Source of the DNA: Nocardia anocheti
GTDB taxonomy: Bacteria > Actinomycetota > Actinomycetes > Mycobacteriales > Mycobacteriaceae
Assembly (NCBI RefSeq): GCF_029675105.1
Contig: NZ_JAQQFV010000012.1
Span: 124,001 to 188,000 of the forward strand
Direction of reading: 5' to 3'
Length of the DNA: 64,000 bases
Position 1 is the stretch's first letter; each line of letters starts with the position of its first letter. A model generated the notes under the pieces. It did no database searches. It had not been told where the DNA came from and saw only the letters and a program-made list of their open reading frames with translations. Shown piece after piece: positions 51,645-60,385 of the stretch. Both the position numbers and the translations under genes were made by a program.

Positions 51645-52693
51645 GAGGACGGGCAGGTCGCGGGCTGTTCGGCGAGGAAGTCCTGGATGGCCGCCCACCC
51701 GGCGGTCCGGGCACCCGGCCCGGCGATGATGCCGAGGTGGCTGCCGTCGACACCGACGAAGCGCGCGGAAGTCCCTGTGAGGACCTCGGTTCCGGCCGCG
51801 ACGGACGGTGCCGAGGCGAAACTGTCGTGGCGGCCGCCGATCAGCAGCACCGGCACGGTGACCTTCGCGAGTTCGATCGCCCGGTTCGGACCCAGATGCA
51901 CGGTCCCGGTCCACATCTCGTTGCGCGTGATCAGCTGTAGATAGACCTGGCGATAGAACCGGCCCGGATAGCCGGGCATCTCGTCCATGAACCGGTCGAC
52001 CGCCTGCATCCGCGACAGCGCCTCGGTGTCGGTGGCGTGCCGGGCGATATACCACGGTTTGCCCAGTTCCCGAGTCAGCGCCTGCGCGCGAAAGCCCAGC
52101 CGGACCGCGTGTTTCGGCACACCGCCGACGAGATGGATCGGCGCCGTGACCAACCTGCTCGGTGTCCGACGCGCGACCGCGTGGGCCCACGCCAGCGGAC
52201 CATTGCGCCGCTGATCGAACGGTGTGCCCACCGCGGTCACCGAGGCGATCGGCAGCGCCGCGTCGGCCGCCGCGGTCAGCAGGCTGATCGTGCCACCGAA
52301 GGACCAACCGATCACGTCGACGGCCGCGTCGTCGTGGGCGGCACCGACCGCGAGGATCGCCGTGGGCACGATGTCGTCGACCCATTCCTCGAAACCCAGG
52401 TGCCGGTCGGCGTAGGTGATCTCGCCGTAGTCGATGACATAGACGTCCCGGCCCGCATCGAGCAGGAATTCGACGAGGCTCTGGCCCGGTCGCAGGTCAT
52501 AGCAGGAGATCGTCACCGCCAGCGGCGGCACCAGCAGGATCGGGTTCCCGGTGCCGGGGCTCGAGCGTCGATACCGGCGCAGTGTGCGGTGCGGGCCCGC
52601 GTAGACGACCTCGGAGGGTGTCGGTTCGTACGGCTCGATTCCCTCACCGAGCAATGCCCCGATATTGCGCACCGCCGCGTCCCAGCTGGCCAC
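51641..52693 (-). CDS. PhaC-like alpha/beta-hydrolase
   Basis: A 350-aa protein resembling class III/I poly(3-hydroxyalkanoate) synthase PhaC in layout: NPILLVPPLAVTISCYDLRPGQSLVEFLLD, GRDVYVIDYGE, VIGWSFGGTISLL, IGGRHDSFAS and DGSHLGIIAG. A true PhaC has Cys at the nucleophile (GxCxG); here it is Ser in GWSFGG, so it is a PhaC-like hydrolase. Start GTG 52693 with GGGG upstream; an ATG at 52783 would extend into the promoter region. No PhaE, PhaZ or phasin gene is nearby. Confidence 0.8.
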   Translation of the reverse strand: MASWDAAVRNIGALLGEGIEPYEPTPSEVVYAGPHRTLRRYRRSSPGTGNPILLVPPLAVTISCYDLRPGQSLVEFLLDAGRDVYVIDYGEITYADRHLGFEEWVDDIVPTAILAVGAAHDDAAVDVIGWSFGGTISLLTAAADAALPIASVTAVGTPFDQRRNGPLAWAHAVARRTPSRLVTAPIHLVGGVPKHAVRLGFRAQALTRELGKPWYIARHATDTEALSRMQAVDRFMDEMPGYPGRFYRQVYLQLITRNEMWTGTVHLGPNRAIELAKVTVPVLLIGGRHDSFASAPSVAAGTEVLTGTSARFVGVDGSHLGIIAGPGARTAGWAAIQDFLAEQPATCPSS

Positions 52694-52802
52694 CCTGTTC
52701 CCCTTCGTCAGCGCTCCAGGCGCGTAGTTCCTTGGACATATTGTCTCACGTATCTGGACGACGCAACTGTCGGGCTCCGGCATTCCTCATCGAGAGGATT
52801 TT

Positions 52803-52958
52803 ATGTCGCGTAACAGCAGGTCAACGCCAGGAAAGGGCGGGCGTGACCGAGGCGCGCGGCGGTCTCCCCGCGCAACCAGGGTCGACAATTCTCGGGTTGG
52901 AATCGGTCGGCGGGGTCGGCGGTTCCGGTCTCGGTGTGGACTGGTGGAAGGGATGTGA
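52803..52958 (+). CDS. Possible 51-aa Arg-rich leader ORF
   Basis: ATG 52803 follows a GAGAGGA site at good spacing and reads 51 codons with about a quarter Arg. Its TGA overlaps the start of the acyl-CoA-dehydrogenase-like gene by 1 bp (TGATG). The composition is unlike a folded protein. It may be a translated coupling leader or a chance reading frame. Confidence 0.25.
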   Translation: MSRNSRSTPGKGGRDRGARRSPRATRVDNSRVGIGRRGRRFRSRCGLVEGM

Positions 52959-54037
52959 TGGCGGCGCCTGACAGCTCGGATGTCGACGTGTTCCTCGGCC
53001 GGGTGGGGGAGTACGCCGAGCGGGTGTTGCGGCCCGCGGCGCTGGTCGCGGATCGGGACGGCGTGGCGGCGGAGCGGATCGATGAGCTTCGAGAGTTGGG
53101 GTTGCTGAATCACCTGGCACCGCCGGAATACGGGGGGCTGGCGATCGACCGGGACACCGATCGGCGGGTGCACGAGATCATCGCGGGGGCCTGCTTCAAC
53201 ACCTGGCTCGTGTGGGCGCAGCACGCGCCGCTGGCGGGGCGGATCGCCGCCGCCCGAGCGGCCGGGGCGCCGGTATCGGCGTTCGCCGAACGGATTCTGC
53301 GCGGGGAGTTGCTGCTCGGGGCGGGGGTCAGCGATGTGCGGCGGTATCCCGAGCACTATGTCGAGGCGCGTGTGGTCGCGGGCGGGTGGGTGTTCGACGG
53401 CACGGTGTCGTGGGTCAGCGGGTGGGGCCTGAACGCGGCGCTCACGGTCGCGGCGGTGGAACCGGGGAGCGAGACCGTGGTGACCGCGCTGGTGCCGGTG
53501 AGCGATCGCACGCACAGCGCCGGTCCGCTCGCGCTCGGCGCCGTGGCGGGGAGTCGGACCGCGCGGGTTCGGCTCGACGCGGTCTTCGTGCCCGACGAGA
53601 ACGTCCTCGCCACACAGAGTCTCGAGGCGGCGCGTCACGCCGACATCGGTACCGCCAGTGATGCCAGGGCACACCACTTCGGTCTGGCGGAGGCGGTGCT
53701 CACCGAGCTCGAGCAGACCGCGGACCCGCTCGCCGTCGAGGTCGCGGCGCGCTGGCGGCCCCGCGTCGCCGAGATCCGCGCGACCGCGTACGCCCTCGCG
53801 GACGAGGCCACGGCCGCGGGCGGTGGACCGCATCGGCTCGACGAGCGGCTGGCCACGAAAGTCGCGAGCGGTGACGCGCTCTCGACCATCACCCGCGCGC
53901 TGCTGGTCGCGAGGTCGGGGCGCGGATTCAGCGGTGACGACACCGCGCAACTGCACGCGCGCTCGGCCCTGTTCGTCCTGATCCAGGGCCAGACCGCCGA
54001 TGTGCGGCGCGCGCAACTCACCCATCTCGCCCGCTGA
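52958..54037 (+). CDS. Acyl-CoA-dehydrogenase-like flavoprotein
   Basis: A 359-aa member of the acyl-CoA dehydrogenase superfamily: LRELGLLNHLAPPEYGGLAID (N-terminal helices), VSWVSGWGLNAALTV in place of the usual flavin strand, and the helical C-terminal domain. It is shorter than classical enzymes and its beta-domain SWVSGWG resembles DszC/SfnB-type flavin-dependent monooxygenases. ATG 52958 with GGAAGGGA upstream. It is followed by an MFS gene and lies near the organosulfur operon, so a sulfur- or xenobiotic-related role is possible. Confidence 0.8.
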   Translation: MAAPDSSDVDVFLGRVGEYAERVLRPAALVADRDGVAAERIDELRELGLLNHLAPPEYGGLAIDRDTDRRVHEIIAGACFNTWLVWAQHAPLAGRIAAARAAGAPVSAFAERILRGELLLGAGVSDVRRYPEHYVEARVVAGGWVFDGTVSWVSGWGLNAALTVAAVEPGSETVVTALVPVSDRTHSAGPLALGAVAGSRTARVRLDAVFVPDENVLATQSLEAARHADIGTASDARAHHFGLAEAVLTELEQTADPLAVEVAARWRPRVAEIRATAYALADEATAAGGGPHRLDERLATKVASGDALSTITRALLVARSGRGFSGDDTAQLHARSALFVLIQGQTADVRRAQLTHLAR

Positions 54038-54058
54038 TCACCGAACGGAACCACCCGC

Positions 54059-54169
54059 ATGAGTCTCGAACCCCCTGGGTACCTCCCGAATCAGGCCGCC
54101 TCCGGCCTCGATGCCCTGTCCCCTACCGCACGCCAGGGCGGCCGACCGCTGCCCCTGCTCGGAGAGTGA
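54059..54169 (+). CDS. Possible 36-aa ORF coupled to the MFS gene
   Basis: ATG 54059 opens 36 codons (MSLEPPGYLP...) ending in TGA that overlaps the MFS start GTG 54166 (GTGA). The MFS start has only a GGAG placed too close to serve it well, so re-initiation after this ORF is a reasonable way to translate the MFS gene. No known motif. Confidence 0.3.
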   Translation: MSLEPPGYLPNQAASGLDALSPTARQGGRPLPLLGE

Positions 54170-55401
54170 GCACCGACAGCGCTGTCCCGGTTCTGATCAC
54201 CGCGCCGGACACAGGTCACAGACTGCGGCTGATCGTGGTGTTCGCGGTGACGCAGACGGTCGGCTACGGCGCGATGATCCAGGCGTTCACCGTCCTGCTG
54301 CTGCCGATGTCGCAGGCGCTGGCGGTCTCGCGCACCGAGATCGCCGCCGCGGCCACGATTTCCACGCTGGTCGGGGCGGCCGCGGCCGTTCCGGTGGGCA
54401 ATCTGCTCGACCGGTACGGCGGGCGGGCCATGATGACGACCGGCTCCGCCGTCGGGGTCGGCGCGATCGTGCTGTGGTCGCAGGTGCAGAGCCTGGCGCA
54501 GCTGTATCTGGCGTTCATCCTGATCGGGCTGGCACTGGCCACCTCCACCTACGAGGCGGCCTTCGCGGTGCTGGTGGTGGCCACCGAACCGCGACAGCGC
54601 GATGCCGCCATCATCGCGGTGACCACGATCGTCGGACTGGCGACCAGCCTGTACTACTTCTTCGCCGGATGGCTCGAGACGGAGATCGGCTGGCGGGCAA
54701 CGCTGCTGGTGCTCGCGGCGGGGTCGGCGGTGATCGTGGTCCCGGCGCATCTGTGGGCCGTGCCGGGGCGGGCCGCGCACGTCAGCCGGGTCGAGCAGCG
54801 CGCGGGTATGCCGCTCGGGGACGCGTTGCGCGACCGCAAGTTCTGGCTGCTGGTGCTGTCGTTCGTGGCACAGAGCGGCGCGACCTCGGCCTTCCTGCTG
54901 ATGATGGTCACCTACTTCCGCGACATCGGACATTCGCCGGTCACCGCGGCGGCCCTGCCGATCGCGGTCGGCGTGACCCAGATCGGTGCCCGGCTGGCGC
55001 TGGGACCGCTGGCTCGCCGGTTCGGGATGACGGCTGTGACCGGTGCCTCGTTCGCCGTGCAGGGCCTCGGGCTGCTGGCGCTGCCGCTGGCCGGGACCTC
55101 GCTGCCGCTGACCCTGGCCTGCATCGTGGCCTTCAGCACCGGCTACGGCACGAGCGTGATCGCGCGGCCGTCGATCGTCGCCGACAACTTCGGCGTGCCA
55201 CAGTTCGCGGGCATCCTCGCCGTGATGACGGTGCCGATCGCGCTGTCCCGGGCGGGCGCGCCGCTGGCCGCCACCTGGCTGGGTGACTGGCGCTTCCTGG
55301 TCGCGGTCGGGGTGGCCGCGCTGCTCGCGGCCGTGGCCCTGATCCCCTTGTCACGCAATGGATCCGAGGAACATCCGGTCGTCGTCCAGGACTGTGTCTA
55401 G
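54166..55401 (+). CDS. MFS transporter
   Basis: A 411-aa permease with 12 hydrophobic helices, of the monocarboxylate/oxalate-formate-antiporter type by layout: LLDRYGGRAMMTTGSAVG in loop 2-3 and RLALGPLARRFGM in loop 8-9. Start GTG 54166. It follows the acyl-CoA-dehydrogenase-like gene on the same strand. A hairpin lies at its end. Substrate unknown; an organic acid or sulfonate is plausible from context. Confidence 0.82.
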   Translation: MSTDSAVPVLITAPDTGHRLRLIVVFAVTQTVGYGAMIQAFTVLLLPMSQALAVSRTEIAAAATISTLVGAAAAVPVGNLLDRYGGRAMMTTGSAVGVGAIVLWSQVQSLAQLYLAFILIGLALATSTYEAAFAVLVVATEPRQRDAAIIAVTTIVGLATSLYYFFAGWLETEIGWRATLLVLAAGSAVIVVPAHLWAVPGRAAHVSRVEQRAGMPLGDALRDRKFWLLVLSFVAQSGATSAFLLMMVTYFRDIGHSPVTAAALPIAVGVTQIGARLALGPLARRFGMTAVTGASFAVQGLGLLALPLAGTSLPLTLACIVAFSTGYGTSVIARPSIVADNFGVPQFAGILAVMTVPIALSRAGAPLAATWLGDWRFLVAVGVAALLAAVALIPLSRNGSEEHPVVVQDCV

Positions 55402-55410
55402 CCGGAACGG

Positions 55411-55446
55411 CACGGGCCGCCGTCTCGGAAGAGAGGGCGGCCCGTG
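55411..55446. terminator. Bidirectional hairpin terminator
   Basis: CACGGGCCGCC (55411-55421) and GGCGGCCCGTG (55436-55446) form a perfect 11-bp stem with a 14-nt loop between the convergent MFS and monooxygenase genes. No T-run follows on either strand, as usual for actinobacterial hairpin terminators. Confidence 0.7.
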
Positions 55447-55458
55447 GTGTTCCTCCAG

Positions 55459-56796
55459 TTACGCGGGCAGGCGCGTGGCCGCCCGGTGCCGACTCGGGAA
55501 GGGCAATCCGAAGCGTTCGCGCAAGGTCGGTGCCGTGTAGTCGCGCTGGAAGAGCCCGCGCTCCTGCAGGATCGGCACGACCAGGGTGGCGAAGTTCTCC
55601 AGATCCACGGCGGTCTCGGCGGGCATGACGGTGAAACCGTCGGCGGTGCCCGCCGCGTACCAGTCGGCCAGGTCGTCGGCGACCTGTTCGGCCGAGCCGA
55701 CCACCAGCCGATGACCGGAACCGCCCGCGCCCCGCTGGATCAGCTCGCGCGGGGTCCGCGGCCCCTCCGCGATGAGCGCGCGCGTGGAGACACTGAAGCC
55801 GGTCGAGAACGCACCGGCCGGGACGGTCTCCGGCAGGTCGTCGACGCCGATCGGATCGTCGGGACCGAACGCGTCGGCGGGCAGGCCGAGATTGCCCAGC
55901 AGCGCGGTGGTGAGCCGCTGGATCGGGAGCTGCGCGTAGAGCTCGCGCTCGCGTCGCCGCGCCTGCTCCTCGGTGGCCGCGACCAGCACCACCACCCCGA
56001 GCGAGATCTTCACGTCGTCGGGATGACGGCCCGCCGCCGCGGCCCGCCGCCGGATGTCGTCGCGGAACGCGATCGCCTTGGCCTGGGTCTGCGCGACGGT
56101 GAAGACCACATCGGCGAAGTCACCGGCGAGCGTCAACCCGCCCTCCGAGCCGCCCGCCTGGACCACCACCGGCCTGCCCTGCGGTCCGGGCGCCACCGGC
56201 AGCGGCCCGGCGACGGAGAAGAACTCGCCGTCGTGGTCGACCCGGTGGATCTTGTCGGTGTCGGCGTAGCGGCCCGTCGTCTTGTCCGCGACGAGCCAGC
56301 CGTCCTCCCAGCTGTCCCACAGGCGGGTGACGACATCGAGGAACTCCCAGGCCCGCTGGTAGCGGGTCTGCTTGTCCGGATGGTCGGTGAGCCCGAAATT
56401 GGCCGCGGCGGCCGGTGTTCCGGTGGTGACGATATTGACCGCCGCCCGCCCCTTCGTCACGTGGTCGAGCGCCTGGAACCGGCGGGCCAGGTTGTAGGGG
56501 GAGTTGTAGGTCGTCGAGGAGGTGATCACCACGCCGAGGTGCTCGGTCACCGCGGCCAGATTCCCGAGCAGCACCAGCGGGTCGATGCCGGTGCCGGGCG
56601 CCTCCTCGATCTCCCCGCGCAGCGCGGGACCGTCCCCGAGGAACACCGCGTCGATCTTGGCGTCCTCGGCGATCCGCGCCAACCGCTGGAAATGGTCGAT
56701 GTCGAGATAGGCGAGCGGATCGGCGTGCTCGAGCCGCCAGGCATGTCGGAAATGGCCCGGTGTCATCAGCGACAGCGTGAGATGGAATCCGGTCAT
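55459..56796 (-). CDS. NtaA/SnaA/DszA-family FMN-dependent monooxygenase
   Basis: A 445-aa flavin-dependent two-component monooxygenase of the luciferase superfamily: opening GFHLTLSLMTPGHFRHAWRL, AVFLGDGPAL, TTYNSPYNLARRFQALDHVTKGR in part, NIVTTG, and PVVVQAGGSEGG. It oxidises C-S, C-N or C-C bonds of small substrates with FMNH2 supplied by a reductase encoded elsewhere. Start ATG 56796. Last gene of the operon; 2 bp after the aldo-keto reductase. In this context it likely releases sulfite or an oxidised fragment from the imported organosulfur compound. Confidence 0.88.
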   Translation of the reverse strand: MTGFHLTLSLMTPGHFRHAWRLEHADPLAYLDIDHFQRLARIAEDAKIDAVFLGDGPALRGEIEEAPGTGIDPLVLLGNLAAVTEHLGVVITSSTTYNSPYNLARRFQALDHVTKGRAAVNIVTTGTPAAAANFGLTDHPDKQTRYQRAWEFLDVVTRLWDSWEDGWLVADKTTGRYADTDKIHRVDHDGEFFSVAGPLPVAPGPQGRPVVVQAGGSEGGLTLAGDFADVVFTVAQTQAKAIAFRDDIRRRAAAAGRHPDDVKISLGVVVLVAATEEQARRRERELYAQLPIQRLTTALLGNLGLPADAFGPDDPIGVDDLPETVPAGAFSTGFSVSTRALIAEGPRTPRELIQRGAGGSGHRLVVGSAEQVADDLADWYAAGTADGFTVMPAETAVDLENFATLVVPILQERGLFQRDYTAPTLRERFGLPFPSRHRAATRLPA

Positions 56797-56798
56797 CG

Positions 56799-57830
56799 CT
56801 ACAGCTTCAGCCCGGTGCCGTGCACACCGTGCTCCTCGATCAGCGCCAGTTCCTCGGCGGTGAAGTCGGGGAAGTCCAGGGCCGCGGTGTTGTGGTCGAG
56901 CTGGGCGACCGAGCTGGCGCCGATCAGCGCCGAGGTCACCTCCGGCCTGCGCAGCACCCACTGCAGCGCCAGCTGGGCCAGCGACTGACCGCGAGCCGCG
57001 GCGATCTTGTTCAGCTCGGCGGTGCGCTGCCGGTAGGTCTCGTCGATCACGTCCGGGGACAGGAAGGTGCTGTTCTGCGCGCGGGCGCCCTCGGGAATGG
57101 ACTCGAGATATTTGTCGGTGAGCAGACCCTGCGCCAAGGGGGAGTAGACGATGACGCCGAAGCCGTCCCGCGTGGCGGTGTCGAGCAGGCCGTCACGTTC
57201 CGGACGACGGTCGTAGATCGAGTACCTGGCCTGGTGGATCAGCAGCGGCACCCCGGCCGCGCGCAACTGCTCGGCGATCTCGTGGGTGCGGTCGGGCTGG
57301 TAGTTGGAGATGCCGACGTAGAGCGCCTTGCCCTGCTGCACCGCGCTCACCAGCGCGCCGACGGTTTCCTCCAGCGGCGTCTCCAGGTCGGGGCTGTGGT
57401 GATAGAAGATGTCGACGTAGTCGGTGCCGAGGTCGCGCAGGCTGTGGTCGAGCGAGGCCAGCAGGGATTTGCGGGAACCGCCGCGCAGGTAGGGGCTGGG
57501 GCCGATCGGGTTGCCCGCCTTGGTGGACAGGATGATCTCGTCGCGATATGGCGCGAGGTCCTTGCCCAGCACCCGACCGAAGTTCTGCTGGGCCGCGCGG
57601 TGCGGCGGACCGTAGCGGTCGGCGTTGTCGAAGTGGGTGATGCCCAGATCGAAGGCGTGCAGGATGATCTCGCGCTGGGTGGCGAAGGCGTAGTCGCTGC
57701 CGAACTTCTGCCACAGGCCGAAGGAGAAGGCGGGCAGGTCCAGGCCGGAGGTTCCGGTGCGACGGAAGGCGGCTTTCTCGTAGCGGTCTTCGGCCGCGGC
57801 GTAGGTCTGTTCGAAGGGGCCGTAGCTCAT
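56799..57830 (-). CDS. Aldo-keto reductase (YghZ/L-glyceraldehyde-3-phosphate reductase-like)
   Basis: A 343-aa AKR14-type (beta/alpha)8 NADPH-dependent reductase: FDNADRYG (Asp and Tyr), LSTKAGNPIGPSPY (Lys), FYHHSPD (His), and YSPLAQGLLTDKYL. Start ATG 57830. The carbonyl substrate is unknown, but the operon suggests it reduces an aldehyde produced by the flavoproteins. The family is known also to reduce methylglyoxal. Confidence 0.9.
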   Translation of the reverse strand: MSYGPFEQTYAAAEDRYEKAAFRRTGTSGLDLPAFSFGLWQKFGSDYAFATQREIILHAFDLGITHFDNADRYGPPHRAAQQNFGRVLGKDLAPYRDEIILSTKAGNPIGPSPYLRGGSRKSLLASLDHSLRDLGTDYVDIFYHHSPDLETPLEETVGALVSAVQQGKALYVGISNYQPDRTHEIAEQLRAAGVPLLIHQARYSIYDRRPERDGLLDTATRDGFGVIVYSPLAQGLLTDKYLESIPEGARAQNSTFLSPDVIDETYRQRTAELNKIAAARGQSLAQLALQWVLRRPEVTSALIGASSVAQLDHNTAALDFPDFTAEELALIEEHGVHGTGLKL

Positions 57831-57854
57831 CAGGTGTTTCTCTCTCTCGTCGGT

Positions 57855-59096
57855 TCAGAACAGTCCGGTGGTGGGTGGATCTTCGCCCGTCAGATGAAAC
57901 GCGCCAGCGACGGCTTGCTTCCATTGACGGGGATTGTGATTGGCGGCGGTGCGGGCATTGCGCCAGTGCCGGTCGAAACCGAGCTCGCGATCGGTGATCG
58001 AGCCGCCGCCCACATCGAAGACGAGTTCGGCGGCGGCCAAGGCGGATTCGATCGCGATCACCCCGGCCTGGGCCACCTCGACAGCGGCCGCCGCCCCCGC
58101 CGCCCTGGCCGCGTCGCCGGTGTGGGCGCGCACACCCTCGAGGGTCTCGGCGGCCAGCAGCACCACGGCTCTGGCGGCGAGCGCGCGGGCGGCGATCTCG
58201 CCGACGGTCTGGCGCACATACGGGTCGTCGACGCTGTCGGTCGCGCTGCTGTGCTTGATCGGACGGGCCCGTTCGCGCACGTAGGCGACGGCGTCGTCGC
58301 GGGCGCGCGCCGCGATGCCCGCCTGGACCGCCGCCAGATACAGCTGCGCGTAGGAACCCTGCCAGGGGTTGTCCGGTGCGGACTCCGGCGCCGGGGTGAC
58401 CTCCTCGGCGAGGACCCGCACCCCGGTGAACCGGGTGGTCCCGCTGGCGGTGAGACGTTGTCCGACGGCGTCGAAGTCGTCGAGACGCCGCACTCCGGCC
58501 CGATCCACCGGCACGGTGAATCGCAGGATCTCGTCGTCCTCGGTGCGGGCCTGGGTGCCGAACCACTGTGCGTAGAGGCCGCCGGTCGAGTAGTACTTCT
58601 CGCCGTCGACCACCCAGTCCGCGCCGTCGCGCCGCGCGGTGGCGTTGACCCGCCCGCTGGCGCCCCCGCTGCGTTCGTTGACGGTGCCCGCGAACAGGTC
58701 CCGGTGCCGCAGGCGCTCCAGGATCACTGCCCGGTGCGGCAGGTCCGGCCGGGCCGCCACCTGATACGCGATCAGGAAACTGCTCCGCAGCGCCTGCGCC
58801 ACACTGGAATCGGCCCTGGCGATCTCGATCACCAGCTCGGTGACCTCACGCAGCGACCCGCCCGCCCCACCGTCGGCCACCGCGATCCCGGTCAGCGTGA
58901 TCCCCGCCTCGGCGAGCGCGCGCACCTCGTCGAAGGCGTAGTCGCGGGCGTCCTCACGCTGTCGCGCGGTCGCGGCCAAGCGACGCAGAACCGGCGCCAC
59001 CGCGGCGCGGATCCCGGTGACGGACAGCCCCGGAACCGGCTGGGGGACAGCGGCCTCGGGCACCACCGAGGACGGATCGACGGGTGCGGTGGTCAC
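57855..59096 (-). CDS. SfnB-like acyl-CoA-dehydrogenase-fold monooxygenase 1
   Basis: A 413-aa flavoprotein of the acyl-CoA dehydrogenase superfamily. N-terminal helical domain, beta domain NERSGGASGRV and DWVVDGEKYYSTGGLYAQW in part, C-terminal helices ending FDRHWRNARTAANHNPRQWK. The DRHWRNARTxxxHNP ending is characteristic of DszC/SfnB enzymes (FMNH2-dependent), not of true acyl-CoA dehydrogenases. GTG 59096 overlaps the stop of the second SfnB copy. It probably oxygenates sulfur. Confidence 0.9.
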   Translation of the reverse strand: MTTAPVDPSSVVPEAAVPQPVPGLSVTGIRAAVAPVLRRLAATARQREDARDYAFDEVRALAEAGITLTGIAVADGGAGGSLREVTELVIEIARADSSVAQALRSSFLIAYQVAARPDLPHRAVILERLRHRDLFAGTVNERSGGASGRVNATARRDGADWVVDGEKYYSTGGLYAQWFGTQARTEDDEILRFTVPVDRAGVRRLDDFDAVGQRLTASGTTRFTGVRVLAEEVTPAPESAPDNPWQGSYAQLYLAAVQAGIAARARDDAVAYVRERARPIKHSSATDSVDDPYVRQTVGEIAARALAARAVVLLAAETLEGVRAHTGDAARAAGAAAAVEVAQAGVIAIESALAAAELVFDVGGGSITDRELGFDRHWRNARTAANHNPRQWKQAVAGAFHLTGEDPPTTGLF

Positions 59097-60385
59097 CGCG
59101 CACCGTCCAGGTCGGCTGCCGCCGCGTCGTCCACCGACTCCACCGGGTCGGCCGCCGACGGACGCTGCCGGTAGTAGCCGGGCACCGGCGCGACCCCGTT
59201 GACCACGAAGTTCCCGAGCACCCTCGGCTTGTAGATCACGGGATTGTGCGAGGCCAGGGTCCTGGCGTTGCGCCAGTGCCGGTCCAGGTGGACGCTGTTG
59301 CGGACCGTGGACGACCCGCCCGCGTCGAACGCCCGCGTCGCGGCGTCGAGGACGGCCTCGATGACGGCGATCTGCGCGGCGGAGGTGTCGAGGTAGGCGC
59401 GGGCGTAGGCGGCCTCGTCGCCCGCCGCGTGTGCCGCCTCGAGCTGCTCGGCGGCATGGCGCAGCAGGGTCTCCGCGGTGAGCCGCCGCGTCTCGAGTGT
59501 TCCCACGACGGACAGGATGTCGGGGTCCTCGGTGGCGTGCTGGGTGAGCGCGTGCAGACTCGTGCGGGTGCGGGCGCGCACGATGTCGGCGGTCTCGGCG
59601 ACGATGCCGCGCGCGATGCCGGTCAGATTGGCCAGGTGCACGATCTGGACGAAGGAGTCCAGGCCGCGCAGCGACTCCTTGTAGCGGCCGATGTCACCGT
59701 GCTCCTCGACCGGGACATCCACGAAATAGGTGGTGCCGCTGCCGGTCTGACGCTGACCGATCCCGTCCCAGTCGTCGGCGTGGGTGACCCCGGGATGCCG
59801 CGCGGGGATCACCACGAACCCCCGGGTGCCCTCGTCGTCGACGACGGCCGCGCGGATGAAGTCGGCGAAGCGCGCGCCGGTGGAATAGAACTTGGTGCCC
59901 GACACCACCCGCACTCCGTCGGCGTCGAGGCGCGCCTTCGTGGTGGTGACACCCCAGCCGGTCGATTCGCCTTCGGCGAGCGCCGCCTCGGCGACCAGCG
60001 CGGAGGGCTCGGACTGCGCGTTGCCGAACACCGCGCCCGCGCCGACCCGGCGCAACCAGTGCTCGCGGACCACGGGATCGGTTTCGGCGCGCAGGATCTC
60101 GGTGGTGGTGAAGTGCCCGCGCCAGATCTGCGGAATATTGGAATCGGCCTGCCCGGCCTCGGCGAGCAGCGCGAACAGCGTCGGCAGGTCGACGTCGAAA
60201 CCGCCGAACTCCACCGGCACCCGCAGGCGGCCGAAGCCCGCGTCGGCCAGCGACCGGATGAGTTCGTCGGGATGCTCGAAGGCCAGGTCGCGCGCGCCGG
60301 TGCCCGGCACGAACTCGGCCAGCACCGCGCGGATGCGGGGAAGTGCTTCGGCCAGCGTCGCGGGTGCGGTGATAGTAGTGGTCAT
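59093..60385 (-). CDS. SfnB-like acyl-CoA-dehydrogenase-fold monooxygenase 2
   Basis: A 430-aa paralogue of the previous protein with the same ending LDRHWRNARTLASHNPVIYK. It has NAQSEPSALVAEAALAEGEST in place of the shorter loop of copy 1 and VVSGTKFYSTGARFADF. A Cys-free disordered tail of about 35 residues is rich in Pro/Ala/Asp. Overlaps the ABC ATPase by ATGA and copy 1 by GTGA, so three genes are translationally coupled. Two non-identical copies suggest successive oxygenations or two substrates. Confidence 0.9.
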   Translation of the reverse strand: MTTTITAPATLAEALPRIRAVLAEFVPGTGARDLAFEHPDELIRSLADAGFGRLRVPVEFGGFDVDLPTLFALLAEAGQADSNIPQIWRGHFTTTEILRAETDPVVREHWLRRVGAGAVFGNAQSEPSALVAEAALAEGESTGWGVTTTKARLDADGVRVVSGTKFYSTGARFADFIRAAVVDDEGTRGFVVIPARHPGVTHADDWDGIGQRQTGSGTTYFVDVPVEEHGDIGRYKESLRGLDSFVQIVHLANLTGIARGIVAETADIVRARTRTSLHALTQHATEDPDILSVVGTLETRRLTAETLLRHAAEQLEAAHAAGDEAAYARAYLDTSAAQIAVIEAVLDAATRAFDAGGSSTVRNSVHLDRHWRNARTLASHNPVIYKPRVLGNFVVNGVAPVPGYYRQRPSAADPVESVDDAAAADLDGAR

